Assembly: GCA_964036045.1 (NCBI GenBank)
Contig: OZ038382.1
Span: 139,140,961 to 139,204,960, forward strand
From: Eutreptiella sp. 'Long Island Sound 2002'
Lineage: Eukaryota; Euglenozoa; Euglenophyceae; Eutreptiales; Eutreptiaceae
Direction: 5' to 3'
DNA length: 64,000 nucleotides
The notes under the pieces are model-generated. The model was not told where the DNA came from. It did no database searches and saw nothing but the letters and a program-made list of their open reading frames with translations. Positions 32,435 to 43,460 of the stretch are shown piece by piece; position 1 is the stretch's first letter; each line of letters starts with the position of its first letter. The translations under genes and the position numbers were made by a program.

Positions 32435-34518
32435 TGTCTTTGGGTTGGAAAGTGTTTGTCAACGCGGACCACGAAAACAAAATGAACCTGGATCGGCCTG
32501 ATAAATGATGCAACAACAGTGCATTGGCAGTGCTGTGAAAGAAATTGACAGCGCAAAGGAATAGGTACCACCTTGCACAGCGGCAGTAAGGCTGCCACAA
32601 CTTTTTACGGGTAAAAAAGTTTTCCATAATTCTTTTTTCGGAAAAAAAAATTTTCAAAATTTTTTGTGCATGAAAAACGGGCTGTATACGCAGAAACACA
32701 CATTGCTAGGCAAAGAAACATGGTTTCCTTTGGGCATTGGATACAAATAGGCCATGCAAGGGTGTTGGCACTATGAATAGGAGTTTCACGGGCCTAGCGG
32801 ACCTCATTTTCGACAAACAACCGAATTTTGCCTGTTTTCTTAGTGAGAGCAAAGAAAGGGAAATTTATTATAGGGGCCCCCTAGGAGCTTGCTTGACCCA
32901 AACTTGTGTTAGACTATCGGATTTAGGTGCAACCAAGCATACCCCAATGGTAAGCCACCCTTTAGCATTGCTAAATCCTACAATACACACTAAGTTTTCA
33001 TGTGGAAAGTGTGAAAAGCTTATGGTGGTACAACAACTAGTGCCTGGTACAAAGACTAGCTCCTTTACCCTACGTGGCTATGCTGCAGTGTCTAACAGCC
33101 ATAGTTATCAACTCTTTACAACCCTGCATCTCCACACAACAGTTTGTGCATTTTCTGTGGGTTTCGCAGTCTACCCAGTCTGCTAGGGTGGTGGTCCCTG
33201 GGCGGAAGTTCACCATGTGCTAGCTGCCACACTCCTTTTGCTATATGGGTGCAATTTGAGTTGTACCAAGAGGGTCAAGCTCCTACACTCAGGTCCCCAA
33301 GGTGGTGTAGACCTCGTCCAACTTGGTTGGGGTTCGGTGGATTGCCCCATCATGGTGATCTGCACAGAATGCGGACAAGGAGGGGGGGGGCAACCGATTC
33401 GCATGAGCGCCGTCCTTGCAACAAAGTTTACCACACATAGGGGCCACATGCTTCTCCCTAATAGGGTCAATTGGGGCAAGCTTCTGCCAAAGGGTTAGGC
33501 GCGTCAACACCGTCTCCATTGTTGCAGGAGCCCCATGAGCAAGTCTCCAGCCTTCCGCATGGGTTGTCGGGCCTTGTGTCACAATATGTGGGCAGATACC
33601 CAATGCCTCAAGGTAGGGGTCTCAGCCGGGCTAATGGTTTTGGAAGGGAACTGACCGCCCCCTTCTCCGCCATAGGGGGTTTACCACCTCATTGTACTGG
33701 GGTTCTCCTGTGCATGAGATGGAGAACAATATATAGGGTCATATACGATGTATACCATTTATGGCCCAAGGTGAGTGCAGTGGTCTGGGTTAGGTCAATC
33801 CCTTACACTGCCATGTGTGCTACCATGGCCAAGTGGGAAGTGGCTAGGCCAGCCGGCAAGACAATGGCGCGGGTTACTGCTAGCCTTCACCCTAGTCCAT
33901 AGGGAAGCTATGCCCTTGGGACTTGGTGTGAGGGCCTGGGTGCACCCATGCTCCCAATTGCTACTTGTTGGTGTGTGCCCGTCATGGGTGATGCTATTAC
34001 ATCCAACTGCCTGCAACCTCGAACAAGACTTCGCAAGGACAAGGTGCGATTCCCCGTCTTGGGTGTGGTAGTTGTTGGGGCTACCGTTTGCCGCACAATG
34101 TTGTAGTCATAGGATGGTAGGTGCTTGGGGATAGGGCAAGGCGGAGGGATGTTTACACAGGTCTTGTACCCAAGTGTCTGTCCTCCTTAGGGGCATGTTG
34201 TGACGGGTTAAACGCCAACCTATTCCAGGTAATGAGCTGAAAAAGTAGCGCACGGTGTGCAACAAGCCGCAACTACTCCCCCCTAGGCGACAAAGGCGCC
34301 GTTTTTTTTTGTTGTCCAACAAGGAGTAAATTTTTTTCAGCCTATGTGTGTATACTCAAAATGCTCAAAGACTTATGGACATTTCAAATATGGATGAGAA
34401 ACAAAAAACAAACTTTGACCCTTGCCCTCACGCTAACGCAACCCACTTTGGCTGCTTGGCCATCCCCGCCACCCTCCTTTGAAGAGGCAAATTTTTTTTC
34501 AAAATTTTTTTAATTAAT

Positions 34519-34571
34519 CATACATACCAGAATGATCAGCGCGATGCATTGATCATTTCGAGGTATGTATG
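34519..34571. repeat. 53-bp imperfect palindrome
   Basis: CATACATACC...AATGATCA on the left is mirrored by TGATCATT...GGTATGTATG on the right, around GCGCGATGCAT. A related right half (CGATGCACTGATCATTTTGG) recurs near 45,590-45,610, suggesting a small dispersed element rather than a gene signal. Confidence 0.6.
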
Positions 34572-35770
34572 TTGGCTTGACCAATTTGTGGCCCCAACCT
34601 AAACCCTTGACAGCCCCTGCCCCGTCTAGACCCCCCAAAGTGCGCCAACACGGTTGGGTTTCTATATTCAAACGGGTGCTGCCCGTGGTTTATGCTCATG
34701 TGCACAACCGCATGTGCTGTGTTTATGTGCCCTCCTCACAGCTCAACTCACGCTGCCCACTGAGTAGAAGGAGCGACGCTTGCCACTTGGATGCCCTGCC
34801 CTTGGTGGATATGAGGCTCTTGTGCACCCCCTCTCCTGCAAAAGCAGTACATGAGCTCCAAAGCAGACCCTTCACCAACATCAAAACTGCATGCCCCCCA
34901 GGCACACCTACTGCACACACCCACGGCTGTGACCCTGCTGCAATGGGGGTTTAGAGGCTTTATTCGGTGCACAAAGACGAGTGGTTTTGCCTTTGAGAGG
35001 TGGTTTTCTAACACTACTTAGTCGGTGAACAATTTTGGCCATAATTTCATGTTCAAGTGTTGCTCTTTCCAAATGTGTTCAGATGGTGGGTCAACATAGG
35101 ACGATTAGGGTGCACTCAGCGAAGGATGCTTATTTGTTTGGGTCGTGTCCACAATTCCATGGCACTCCAGCCCTTGTCCACAACGAAGGGGTCTTGTGCA
35201 TCAGTGACACAGTGACAGGTTCCTACGCCATCAAGTGGGTTGCAGTATCCAACACCCTCACGTCATCTAAAGTGGACTGCAACAGCCCGTCGGGAAGTGC
35301 ATCTGGCATCAGGCAATCTTGTTGGCAGTGGTGTCATGCTGGGCGTCATGTTGTCCCTAGATGCAGCGAACGGTGTAAATCAGTGGTTTCTATTGCATGT
35401 TGCCTGAAGGGGCAGGGCAGGGACGTGGGGGTAGCATTATCAATTATTTTCTTTTCTTTCGGATGCGGATTATTTTTTGCAGGTTGCATTTTTTTTTAGA
35501 TCCCGAAGTTTGTTCCTGAAGCGTTGCTTTTTATTTTATTTTCAACACATTATTTTTTAGAGAGCAATCTAAAATTTCAATCACTTTCGGCATGTTTTTT
35601 TTTTAGATTTTTTGCATTAAATTCTTAGATGTTTTGTATTTTTTTCAGAACTTCTACTATCTTTTAGCGCATCTAAACAAAAATATTTTCTCATCTAACA
35701 ATTTTTCCCGCCCATCACTCCAACTCAAAGGGCCTCCAACTTGGTGGAGAGAGTTTTGAATCGGTTGTCG

Positions 35771-35828
35771 CCAATAGCACCGGAAAGTTAACGAATTGGC
35801 CCAGCTTCCTCAATAGCACTGGAAAGTT
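35771..35828 (-). repeat. Two copies of a 19-bp motif also present in the Harbinger fragment
   Basis: Plus strand CCAATAGCACCGGAAAGTT (35771-35789) and CAATAGCACTGGAAAGTT (35811-35828). A third copy, CTCAATAGCACCGGAAGGTT, is at about 44342-44361, at the start of the Harbinger-like ORF. Confidence 0.5.
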
Positions 35829-36604
35829 GAAAACCTGCATTTGGGCCGATTGGTCACCCCTGGCTTCTCGGATTCCCCAAGATGGGAAGCAATCGCACCA
35901 GAAAAAGAGTGCAACAAAAGTAGAAATGGGTGAAGCAGGGTGTAAATTTACCCTTGGGGGGTGGGGCAAAATCAAAATTGCTTCATCACCCGTGCCGTCA
36001 TGGGGTCCCCGCACACACCACGTTCCCCCGCAGGTGCCCATGAAATACCCTATGAGACTTTTTTGACCACTTCTAAAACTTGCGGCATTGCCGCTAAGAA
36101 AAAAACAATAGTCTGCGCGGAAAAAAAATTCCTGAGTATTTTTTTCTAGCGCGGGATATTTTTAATGCGATTTTTTTAGCTGAAAAAAAATACAACCTTT
36201 AACGAAAAATACAGCTTTACTCCACAATGACAAAATCCATCTTTGGTGGCTTTTTTGGAATGTGCAGTTGGCTAAAGCTCTTGTTGTTCAACACATAGAG
36301 AATGCATTTGTTGGCATTGCCCTCAAAAAATTAAAAGATTCAGTACCTACTTGCAAAAAGAGCATGCATTTGTTGGTGGGCACTTTTCTTCTCTGTTAAT
36401 TTTATGAAGATGTTCTTCAACTCTACATGGCCACAAGCTCCCAAGATTTGGGGTTCTGGGATTGGTCTTTACAGTTCCTGCACACAGACCCAGCAGCTTT
36501 GGTTGCCATTTTCACAGTAGCCAAAACCATGATGCACAGTGCCATGCCATGATGAGTTTCAAAGCCCCTTGTCTTGGAAAATGCTGCTCAGGTGCAGGGA
36601 ACGT

Positions 36605-37030
36605 TTATACGGGGCTGGGGGGTTTTGGGGTTTTGAGGCACCCACCCACCCAAGACCAAGCAACCCACCCAGACCCCCCCCCCCTCTTATAAACATTTGA
36701 GGGGGGGGGTTGAGGCGCTCTCCCGGGGCTGAACGGCTCCCCAGCCCCACCTGAGGTGATGCTACCACGGCTGCAACTGCTGCTGTTGGCATTGCTGCTG
36801 CTGCTGTTGGTGTTGCAGTTGTTGCTGGTGTTTGTAATGCTACTGCTGCTGCTGCTGCTGCTGCCCACAGGGTTCTGCTCCTTCACAAAAAATGCTGACA
36901 GGGTCTTTGTAGTCTGCTGGCTTTTCAACCATTTTTGGTGCCGGTCACTTTTGCAGTGCTCACGTTCAGCCTTTCCCACATTGGATATGAGTACTCCACA
37001 ACCACAGCGGTACTTCCCAGGCTGCTGCAT
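36605..37030 (-). CDS. Small zinc-finger-like ORF with poly-serine tract
   Basis: From the ATG at 37030 the product begins MQQPGKYRCGCGVLISNVG, then EREHCKSDRHQKWLKSQQ and TKTLSAFFVKEQN. The CxC...H(x5)H spacing with HQKWL resembles U1-like or TE-type Cys/His fingers, and LSAFF resembles the end of a PCNA-interacting box. A poly-Ser/Asn stretch follows, encoded by a CTG-type microsatellite. An acceptor-like CTGCAG precedes the coding part, and GTGGGG after CATCACCTCAG could be a donor, so the last ~45 codons (Gly/Pro-rich) may be intronic. Family uncertain; possibly a transposase N-terminus. Confidence 0.45.
   Translation of the reverse strand: MQQPGKYRCGCGVLISNVGKAEREHCKSDRHQKWLKSQQTTKTLSAFFVKEQNPVGSSSSSSSSITNTSNNCNTNSSSSNANSSSCSRGSITSGGAGEPFSPGRAPQPPPSNVYKRGGGSGWVAWSWVGGCLKTPKPPSPV
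36771..36863. repeat. CTG trinucleotide microsatellite
   Basis: Imperfect (CTG)n with TTG interruptions. On the minus strand it encodes the Ser/Asn run of the zinc-finger ORF. Confidence 0.8.
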
Positions 37031-37159
37031 AGCAACAAAATCAAAGAATGAGGTCTGCAGATACACAGGTCTGCAGGCACACACAAAGCGACTAATGGCA
37101 TGACAAAATGCATGTCACTGCTGCTCCCAACCTTGCAAAAAAAGCGGAGCTAAAAAGTG

Positions 37160-37240
37160 TTAACCTCACCAGGAATTGAATCTCAGACCTCTCCAATGGT
37201 ATACAACTGCATTACCATTGTACTACCCGTTAGATCCGCT
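37160..37240 (-). repeat. tRNA-derived SINE-like unit
   Basis: Minus strand shows an A-box-like TAGTACAATGGTAATGC and a B-box GATTCAATTCC (37172-37182) at tRNA-like spacing. The full cloverleaf is not clean, so this is a tRNA-derived sequence rather than a functional tRNA. Confidence 0.5.
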
Positions 37241-37798
37241 GAAGTAACCTCCCGTTCGGCTTATTGCGCACATTTGAGATCCAAAAAAAAAGCGCCATCA
37301 GCCTGCACACTAACATTAAACGGGGGGTCCTAGACTACACACCCACCCACCCAGAGTACAATTCTAAGAGGGGGGAGGGTCCTAGACTTTTCACCCACCC
37401 ACCCAGGCTGGGGCACCCACCCAGACCCCCCCCCCCCCCCCCAGTTAACTTAATTCCTTGTAAACGCTCCCTGCTCGGGTGGTTCCGGTCATTCGTGCTG
37501 TGCTATGACACTCCCTCATGGTGATGGACGTGGTGCTGATCATCAACAACAGATAGAGACAAAACCACATTGAGAAAACTCATGAAACGTGATGTGTTGT
37601 GATGGTTGAGAAAATGTCCCTGAGCACACAAAATGAAAGTGCATTGCCATTCCACCTCCATGCATTATTATTGTGTGACAGTCATCGGCCAGGCTGAGGG
37701 TGAAATTATTAAAACAATAATGACGATTTGTCGGAATGGCCCTGGCTAGATCGATGCAAAAGCAGCCTGACACTTGCTAGAGTATTTCCTGCTCACCC

Positions 37799-38346
37799 TT
37801 ATTCATCCAAATATCTAAGGGCATCATATCCTCCAGCATTGGTCACGTTCTTGTATCCAATTGCTTCCAACGCCTGCTTGGCCTGGCCTGAACGATTCCC
37901 ACTGCGGCAGTATACCATAATTGGGGTGTCCTTTGGGATGTCAGTGGCGGTGAGGGTTTGGGCCACGTCAGTGTGAACAATATGCATGGCCTTCTTCAGC
38001 ATCCCTGACTCCACCTGAGAGTGGTGGGCATGGTGCAAGCAAAGACATCCGTGCAATGCGCACATCAATGCACTACAGCCTCCATCAAGGGGCTCTTTGA
38101 AAGTGTGCTTCGGAATTACAAGGCCCTCGGCATGGTACCACCAGCACTATGCTCCCTTGTGAAGGGCTCAGTTAAACCACTGTCTGCTAGCGGCTGCTAT
38201 TGCTGCTGAATCTGCTGGCGCTGCCTGCTTTCCCCAAAGACCCATGCTTGCAATTGGTGAGTGTGGTTGCAGCAAACCTCTGGCCCTCCTCGGCAATCAA
38301 CGACCAGTGTCTTTTCGCCGTTGTACAAAGCCTTGTAATCCGCCAT
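37799..38346 (-). CDS. Single-domain rhodanese (thiosulfate sulfurtransferase-like), two exons
   Basis: Exon 1, 38346-38278, starts MADYKALYNGEKTLVVDCRG. An intron (38277-38015, GTTTGC...CTCTCAG) follows, and exon 2, 38014-37799, begins VESGMLKKAMHIVHTDVAQ and keeps frame. The catalytic loop reads YCRSGNRSGQA, with the active-site Cys and the CRxGxR(S) pattern of PspE/GlpE-type rhodaneses; the C-terminus NAGGYDALRYLDE is the usual end of the fold. About 94 residues, typical for a stand-alone domain. Rhodaneses move sulfane sulfur to thiophilic acceptors. No clear targeting peptide is visible from this ATG, but an acceptor-like CTACAG just upstream leaves room for an earlier exon. One of the two host genes here. 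Confidence 0.85.
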
Positions 38347-38572
38347 GTGCGCAGCTGTAGGCAGAGAGCGAGGTGCACCAAATGATGGTGAAGCCAGGGG
38401 ACAAGAAGATGGTTGGCTAAGCAAACCAGAGCCTTGCAGCCCACACGTCTGCCAATACCATTGCTGCCAGGGCGGCACGATGATATTTGTGGTGATTTTT
38501 CCTGGTATGAGAACCACAAGCACTGGAGCTGGGTGCTGAAGAAGTGTGCCACACCCTGGCCAACAAGTTGTT

Positions 38573-38607
38573 GTACTGCGTGCGCACTGCGTGCATACTG
38601 TGCACGC
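38573..38607. repeat. 11-bp-unit minisatellite (GCACTGCGTGC family), locus 1
   Basis: Three units of the type GTACTGCGTGC / GCACTGCGTGC / ATACTGTGCAC. Confidence 0.6.
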
Positions 38608-38921
38608 AGAGGCCGGGATACTCACCCAAGAATACCTGTCACCTATCTGGTAGCACAGCGAAGCAGCAAAGCCCACATGAGAACAACAAAACTGCCTTCA
38701 ACTTGGTACTCCACTGTCTCTATGAACAACCCACTCAGACTTGGAAGATGCACACATGTTCAAGTGGCAAGTGCCACACTCGGATATATCACCAGGACGG
38801 TAGCCACACAATTTACAACAAACACCATCATCATTTTCCTCCTCACCGATGAATGCATCCTCCTGTGCCCACACAGACTCAGGCACATGAGGCCAAGGTC
38901 CATAGGGTAGATGCTCTGGCT

Positions 38922-39073
38922 GGCTACATCACCCCTGCCGTCTCGGGGGCCCACTTGTGGGCGGAATGGCTACATCACCCCTGCCTTCTCGGGGTCCCCA
39001 TAGTGGGGAGAGTTCAATATGGCTACATCACCCCTGCCTCCTCGGGGTCCCCATCGCGGGGAGAGTTCAATAT
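38922..39073. repeat. Three tandem copies of a ~53-bp unit
   Basis: Units start GGCTACATCACCCCTGCC at 38922, 38968 and 39021 (46, 53 and 53 bp). The last two differ at few positions. Each carries a CGGGG/CCCCA hairpin core and the last two end GAGAGTTCAATAT. Related units occur near 44.39, 59.7 and 61.8 kb. Confidence 0.85.
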
Positions 39074-40939
39074 GCGGGATGGAAAATGGGTAAAAATGGT
39101 TGAAAATGGGCGAAAAAGGGTGACAATTCAAATGTGCCACATCCCAAATGAATAGGAAGCTAAAAAAAACTCCCACTGTGGAACCAAAAACTTGTCAAAA
39201 GGGGCTCAAAGTAGGTTCCGAGTATTTGCCGACATCCAAAACTTCGCACTGCGTGCACAGCATTCCCCCTGAGCCAAACACCGTCCCATGTCATGGCCAA
39301 AACCATCCAAAGCATTCCAGTGGGGGAGCAATCAATCCATGGTGTGCTAACGCTAACGCTAAAGTGCCCGGTAACAACATTCAGAGCAGTTCAACTTGCT
39401 TTGCAAGCCTGCATTCAGCAGTTTACAGCAAATATATCGTGGCATGAAAACTGTTTATGCAAGAATTCGTCAGGGCTGTCCTCCGTCCAATATGAAACAG
39501 TGGTGCATGCCAGTCAGCCTGAAGGCTGATTCAAACAGATGGTGGGTGGGGTGGGTGGGGTGGGTGGGTGCTTGGTACTGGGGGTTCAGCACAGAACCAA
39601 CAAAGCTGTGGAGTGGCAGCACTTTGGTTCAGACTAAGATGAGCTGGCGTAGCCTGCTCAGTTGACAGTACTCGAGAGGTTACAGTACTCGAGATAACCT
39701 CTCGGGATCAAGGTTCAGAGCTGTCCACTGCTACGATGATCACACAATGGGTAGTGAGGATTGGCTGAATCTGAAACCAGATGTGGAGTGGCAGCACGAT
39801 TGTACAACGAAGTCGCAAACGCTTATTTGCTCGCACCGGTCGCCAACACCCGTTCAAGCCAAACACAGACTGCAAAAGGTGCAACAGTAGAGAACCCCCA
39901 TGGTATATTAGGCCCCTACGTGTTACCACCTCGTTCCGGTGCTATGCTACACTGTTTGTGGGGAAGCGTGGGGGGGGTGGGGGGCGGTCCAGCAGCCCCC
40001 TTGTTGGCCCAATCGCTTGTCCCATACCCTGTCTAAAGATGGAGTCTAAAACGCTTGGCCAAATATCCATCCCCAAACCTACTGAGCCAAACCCTGCCGT
40101 ACGTTTGGCCAACTTTTTGCACCGAGATGCAGTAGCCCTGTCTTGATCCCATATCCGTTTAAAGAGGGTGTACAACACCCTGAACCCCAGCTTCATCAAC
40201 ATTGCTATTGCAAACGGATCCCACACCTGAGTCAAACCAATCTTGCAAACAGATGCACGAGGGGAGGGGTGCATTGCAGCAACAGTCTCTCAAACCCATT
40301 CCGAAATTGGTGCCCCAAACCTTGTCTCAGACCACATCTCCATAATGTAGACCGAACCCTGTCTAGAACCCACAATGGCCCGAATCTGGGTGCAATGCCT
40401 CCTGCAAACCCTGAGCCAAAGCTGGACCTAATTCTGGTCCTGAATCAGATCCCAAGCTGTCATACCCCCCCCCCTTTGCGAGAACAACAGTGAAGCACTA
40501 AAAATCACCGAAACAACACCTCATGTTGCACTGCCAAGGGCGTTGTCTACGCGCACCCTGAGAAGACCTAAGCAGTGATAGCACCTTGGCCAAAGATGGG
40601 CTCACAAACAATTCAAAGGCACAATTTTCACCAACCGAGGGCCCAACTTGCCTGTTTGGCAGACTTTGGCTGCGAATCCCCCCCCCCCCCCCCCCCGCCC
40701 CAAATCACTGTAAAAACTTGATCTTAAGGGACGGCCAGAATAATGGAACCACCAAATAGAGCCCCCCCCCCCCCCCCCCCGCCCAGTACCTGCCTACGCG
40801 TGACTATATCCCCACACCTCCGGGGTAACAAACCCATAATGACGTTTCCCCCAACCCCCCCCCTCAAGAAAACAATGGACCCGTGACATGAATCCAAACA
40901 TGCAAACATGAGTATGATCCACATAATGGCCAAGTTGTT

Positions 40940-40984
40940 GCACTGCGTAGGCACTGCGTGGGCACTGTGTGCACACTGCGTGCA
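40940..40984. repeat. 11-bp-unit minisatellite, locus 2
   Basis: Four units: GCACTGCGTAG, GCACTGCGTGG, GCACTGTGTGC, ACACTGCGTGC. Confidence 0.7.
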
Positions 40985-41989
40985 CCTACCGGGAAACTCT
41001 CCCAAGATCACCTGCCACCTGTCCGCTAGCATAGCAAAGTAGCAAAGCCCACAAGATAACAACCAACACATGAGGTGGCACATGGGGCCAAGGGCCATAC
41101 GAGGGGTAGCGAACCTGGCGCTGAATACAAAACTGGGTGAGGTACAACAAGATGCGAATGGATTTGTGAGGGTGGACCCATTGCCCCCTCCAAATATTGC
41201 AATAGCCGTTGTACCCACGGGATCTTAACAACAATGTACACCACGGAAACGAGCGTTGGGTCCGACAGTATCACAGCCCAACAACAAGTTTCGCCCCACA
41301 CCAACTGCTACCTCGTGTCGGGGCTGAGCTCCGAGGGCGGGATCTTGAAAAGGCAACAAACGTCATTTCTTACGCAGCTCATCTTGCCCAATCTAGCGCG
41401 GATGTTCAATGGACAACAACAAACGACGTTTCTACACAAGAGTATCACGGATGAGGCCTGAAATCCCGAGACGATGGGCACCCGGGGTAGGGACTGTGGG
41501 TGCTTGGGTGGGCCAGAAGGGTGGGCCGAATCTCCGCGCCGCGCACACGCCGCGCGTGTGCCATGTCGGGTGCTCCCCAAGGAGCCAAAACTAGGGTTCA
41601 AGTATTTGCCGACATACAGAACTTTGCATTGCGTGCACGGCATTCCCAATGACTAGGAAACTGCCCGTTGGGATGCGTGTTCAGCTCTACTGAGAGCCAG
41701 GCCTCATGTGCCACTTTCTGTGGCTTGAGTATTTGACTTTGAAGACCTGCGCACCAAGCCTTTTTTGTGATGCAGGGGGAGGGGGGGGGTAAAATCTTGG
41801 AGGAGGCAGGCACTTTTTCAAGGCAGGCACTGGTTTTGTCCTACCCCTACCCTAGGGGGGGGGGGGTCCAATAAGGGAGGCAGGCACCCACTCACCACCT
41901 TGTCCACAGTACCTACCCAATATCAAACCACATGCAATGCATCAAATCGTGAAGGGCTCACCATTGCTTGCTGAAGACATGTATGTTAC

Positions 41990-42148
41990 TCACTCACTAT
42001 CGCTGGAGCCGTAGCAGTCAGAAATTGAGGAAGAATCACCACTAGACTCTCCCTCAAACACAACCACATCCCTCTTCCTTTTAGCTCCAACCACTTCTTG
42101 TGTTGTCTTGCGCTTATGGGAAGCATGCTTGCCGCCCCGATCAGCCCG
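41990..42148 (-). CDS. Acidic/basic C-terminal exon of an unrecognised protein
   Basis: 52 codons ending in a stop: HASHKRKTTQEVVGAKRKRD followed by VVVFEGESSGDSSSISD and an S/D/E end. The strong charge pattern (KRKR then acidic serines) is hard to get by chance, and this frame is distinct from the longer but featureless overlapping ORF. GTGAGT near the stop could instead be a splice donor. A T-run precedes it, so the upstream frame is lost. Possibly a nuclear protein or TE accessory. Confidence 0.35.
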   Translation of the reverse strand, partial: RADRGGKHASHKRKTTQEVVGAKRKRDVVVFEGESSGDSSSISDCYGSSDSE

Positions 42149-42204
42149 TCAAAAAAAAAACAGAAAATGTTTGGACCATGTTCCAGATATTCAACCTTCC
42201 TGTC

Positions 42205-42290
42205 CCAATGCTGCCACACCCTGGCATTGAACCAGAGACACAGTACTTGCAAGGGCAGTGTCCCACCACTGGGGTACTGATCACCTCTAA
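42205..42290 (-). repeat. SINE-like unit derived from tRNA-Ala
   Basis: Minus strand aligns along a tRNA-Ala: A-box TACCCCAGTGGTGGGACA, CACTGCCCTTGCAAGT around anticodon TGC, and B-box GGTTCAATGCC (42223-42233). Mismatches in stems argue for a SINE or tRNA pseudogene, not a working tRNA. Confidence 0.65.
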
Positions 42291-42391
42291 CAATATCCAG
42301 CTTAGGGCTGGAATAGATATTTCAGTTTGAATCCCCCCCCAAAATCTCAGCCTGGCCCAGCATTTTGCATGTTGCCTTAATTACCCTAGCG

Positions 42392-42455
42392 CCTTGGATT
42401 GGAACCCAGGACTTCTAGGTTGCAAGTGTAATATAGTACCCAGAGGGTACTGAAC
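42392..42455 (-). repeat. Second tRNA-Ala-like SINE unit
   Basis: Minus strand has TTACACTTGCAACC (Ala-type anticodon loop) followed by CCTGGGTTCCAATCC (B-box at 42396-42406). Spacing matches the unit 130 bp away, in the same orientation. Confidence 0.55.
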
Positions 42456-43460
42456 AGATGACCCACTGCTCAGGGGCAACAGGAATATTTTGGTTACAAA
42501 TGTTTTTCCCAAAAAATCCCAACCCACTCTTGGCCTACCCCCACCAGGGTGGGGGGGAGGGGGGGGTGATTCCGCTGGGGGCACCCAGAATTTCAAAAAA
42601 GGCAGGCACCCCCCCTCCCGGGGGGGAGGGTATCCAAGCCACTGAAAAAAGGCTTGCTGCGCACGCTCAACAGGGGCCACTAATGGGCTCTCCAGCTGCA
42701 AGCTTGGTTTGCCACCTTGCTCAATATCCAACCTTCTAATTGGAATTGGAAATTTCAAAAACAAGGATCCCCCACCCCGATTACGAATCAACCGTGGGTA
42801 CTAATCAAAGGGAGGTACAAAAGTTGCGGAACTTTGTCACCTTCTGTCGAGCTCAAGCACCGAATAGTGCGCAGTTCCTCAGTGCCACCAAGACACTCAC
42901 TTTGCTTTCGGTAGCTCCTTCCAACTCCTGACGACTGTTGGATTCTGCCGTTCTGGTGCTTGGGCTTCGAACTAGAGCCAACTTACCAGTTTTTCTTCCA
43001 CCATTACTCAGCATGCACACCTGTCACTGTCAATCAGACCTTGCCATTGCGCCCATTGTGGTGTAGCTCGGTCATGCCGAGCACTAGCCCTGTTTCTGTC
43101 ATTTTCGCATCGTTCCCTACTACCCTCCCCCCCGTTGTCCTTCCCCACCCCAGGGAAGACGATCCCCCGCCACCCCCTCGGGGATGGTTGCCAAGTGACC
43201 CCCCCCCCCCCAGGGACCGTACCACCACCGTACACGCACACTGTGGGGCACAGAAATTGCAGCAGAAAATGAAGTACCAAAGCATAAGAAACTTTGGTAT
43301 GCAGAGCTTGTCACAGTCAACACACAGTGACAAATGAAAGCAAGTATTGCAACAATATGAAAATCATGCATGCACTCAATGGGCTGCCAATCTAATGAAA
43401 TTACCCAGTGACTAGCTTGGTGTAAAACTTCTTCGTTCTGCTCCATTTGACCTTGAATTC
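42456..43460. other. No recognisable gene
   Basis: Alternating G-rich and C-rich tracts (42540-42630; 43199-43211). Short ORFs only, no domain. Confidence 0.4.

Larger units (their letters stand above)
32435..36604. other. No recognisable gene; AT-rich and repeat-derived DNA
   Basis: Long T- and A-rich tracts (32,600-32,660; 34,480-34,515; 35,440-35,710; 36,060-36,190), a palindrome at 34519-34571 and a repeated 19-bp motif at 35771-35828. Open frames of 70-155 codons occur (for example 32737-33186 and 35035-35499) but have no domain, intron or composition support. Confidence 0.5.
38347..41989. other. No recognisable gene; nested short repeats
   Basis: Contains 11-bp-unit minisatellites, a 53-bp tandem repeat, a GGTGGGTGGG microsatellite (39540-39570), C-runs (40678-40696; 40762-40780) and two pairs of matching segments in conserved order (see findings). 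ORFs here have C/H/W-rich repeat-driven products. Confidence 0.5.

Noticed and set aside
37408-37408. Functional tRNA genes among the tRNA-like units
   Set aside because: None of the units (37.2, 42.2, 42.4, 45.1, 56.1 kb) folds into a clean cloverleaf with matching acceptor stem; they are better explained as tRNA-derived repeats.
38922-39073. CRISPR-like array
   Set aside because: Copies are head-to-tail without unique spacers and lie in eukaryotic DNA; it is a plain tandem repeat.
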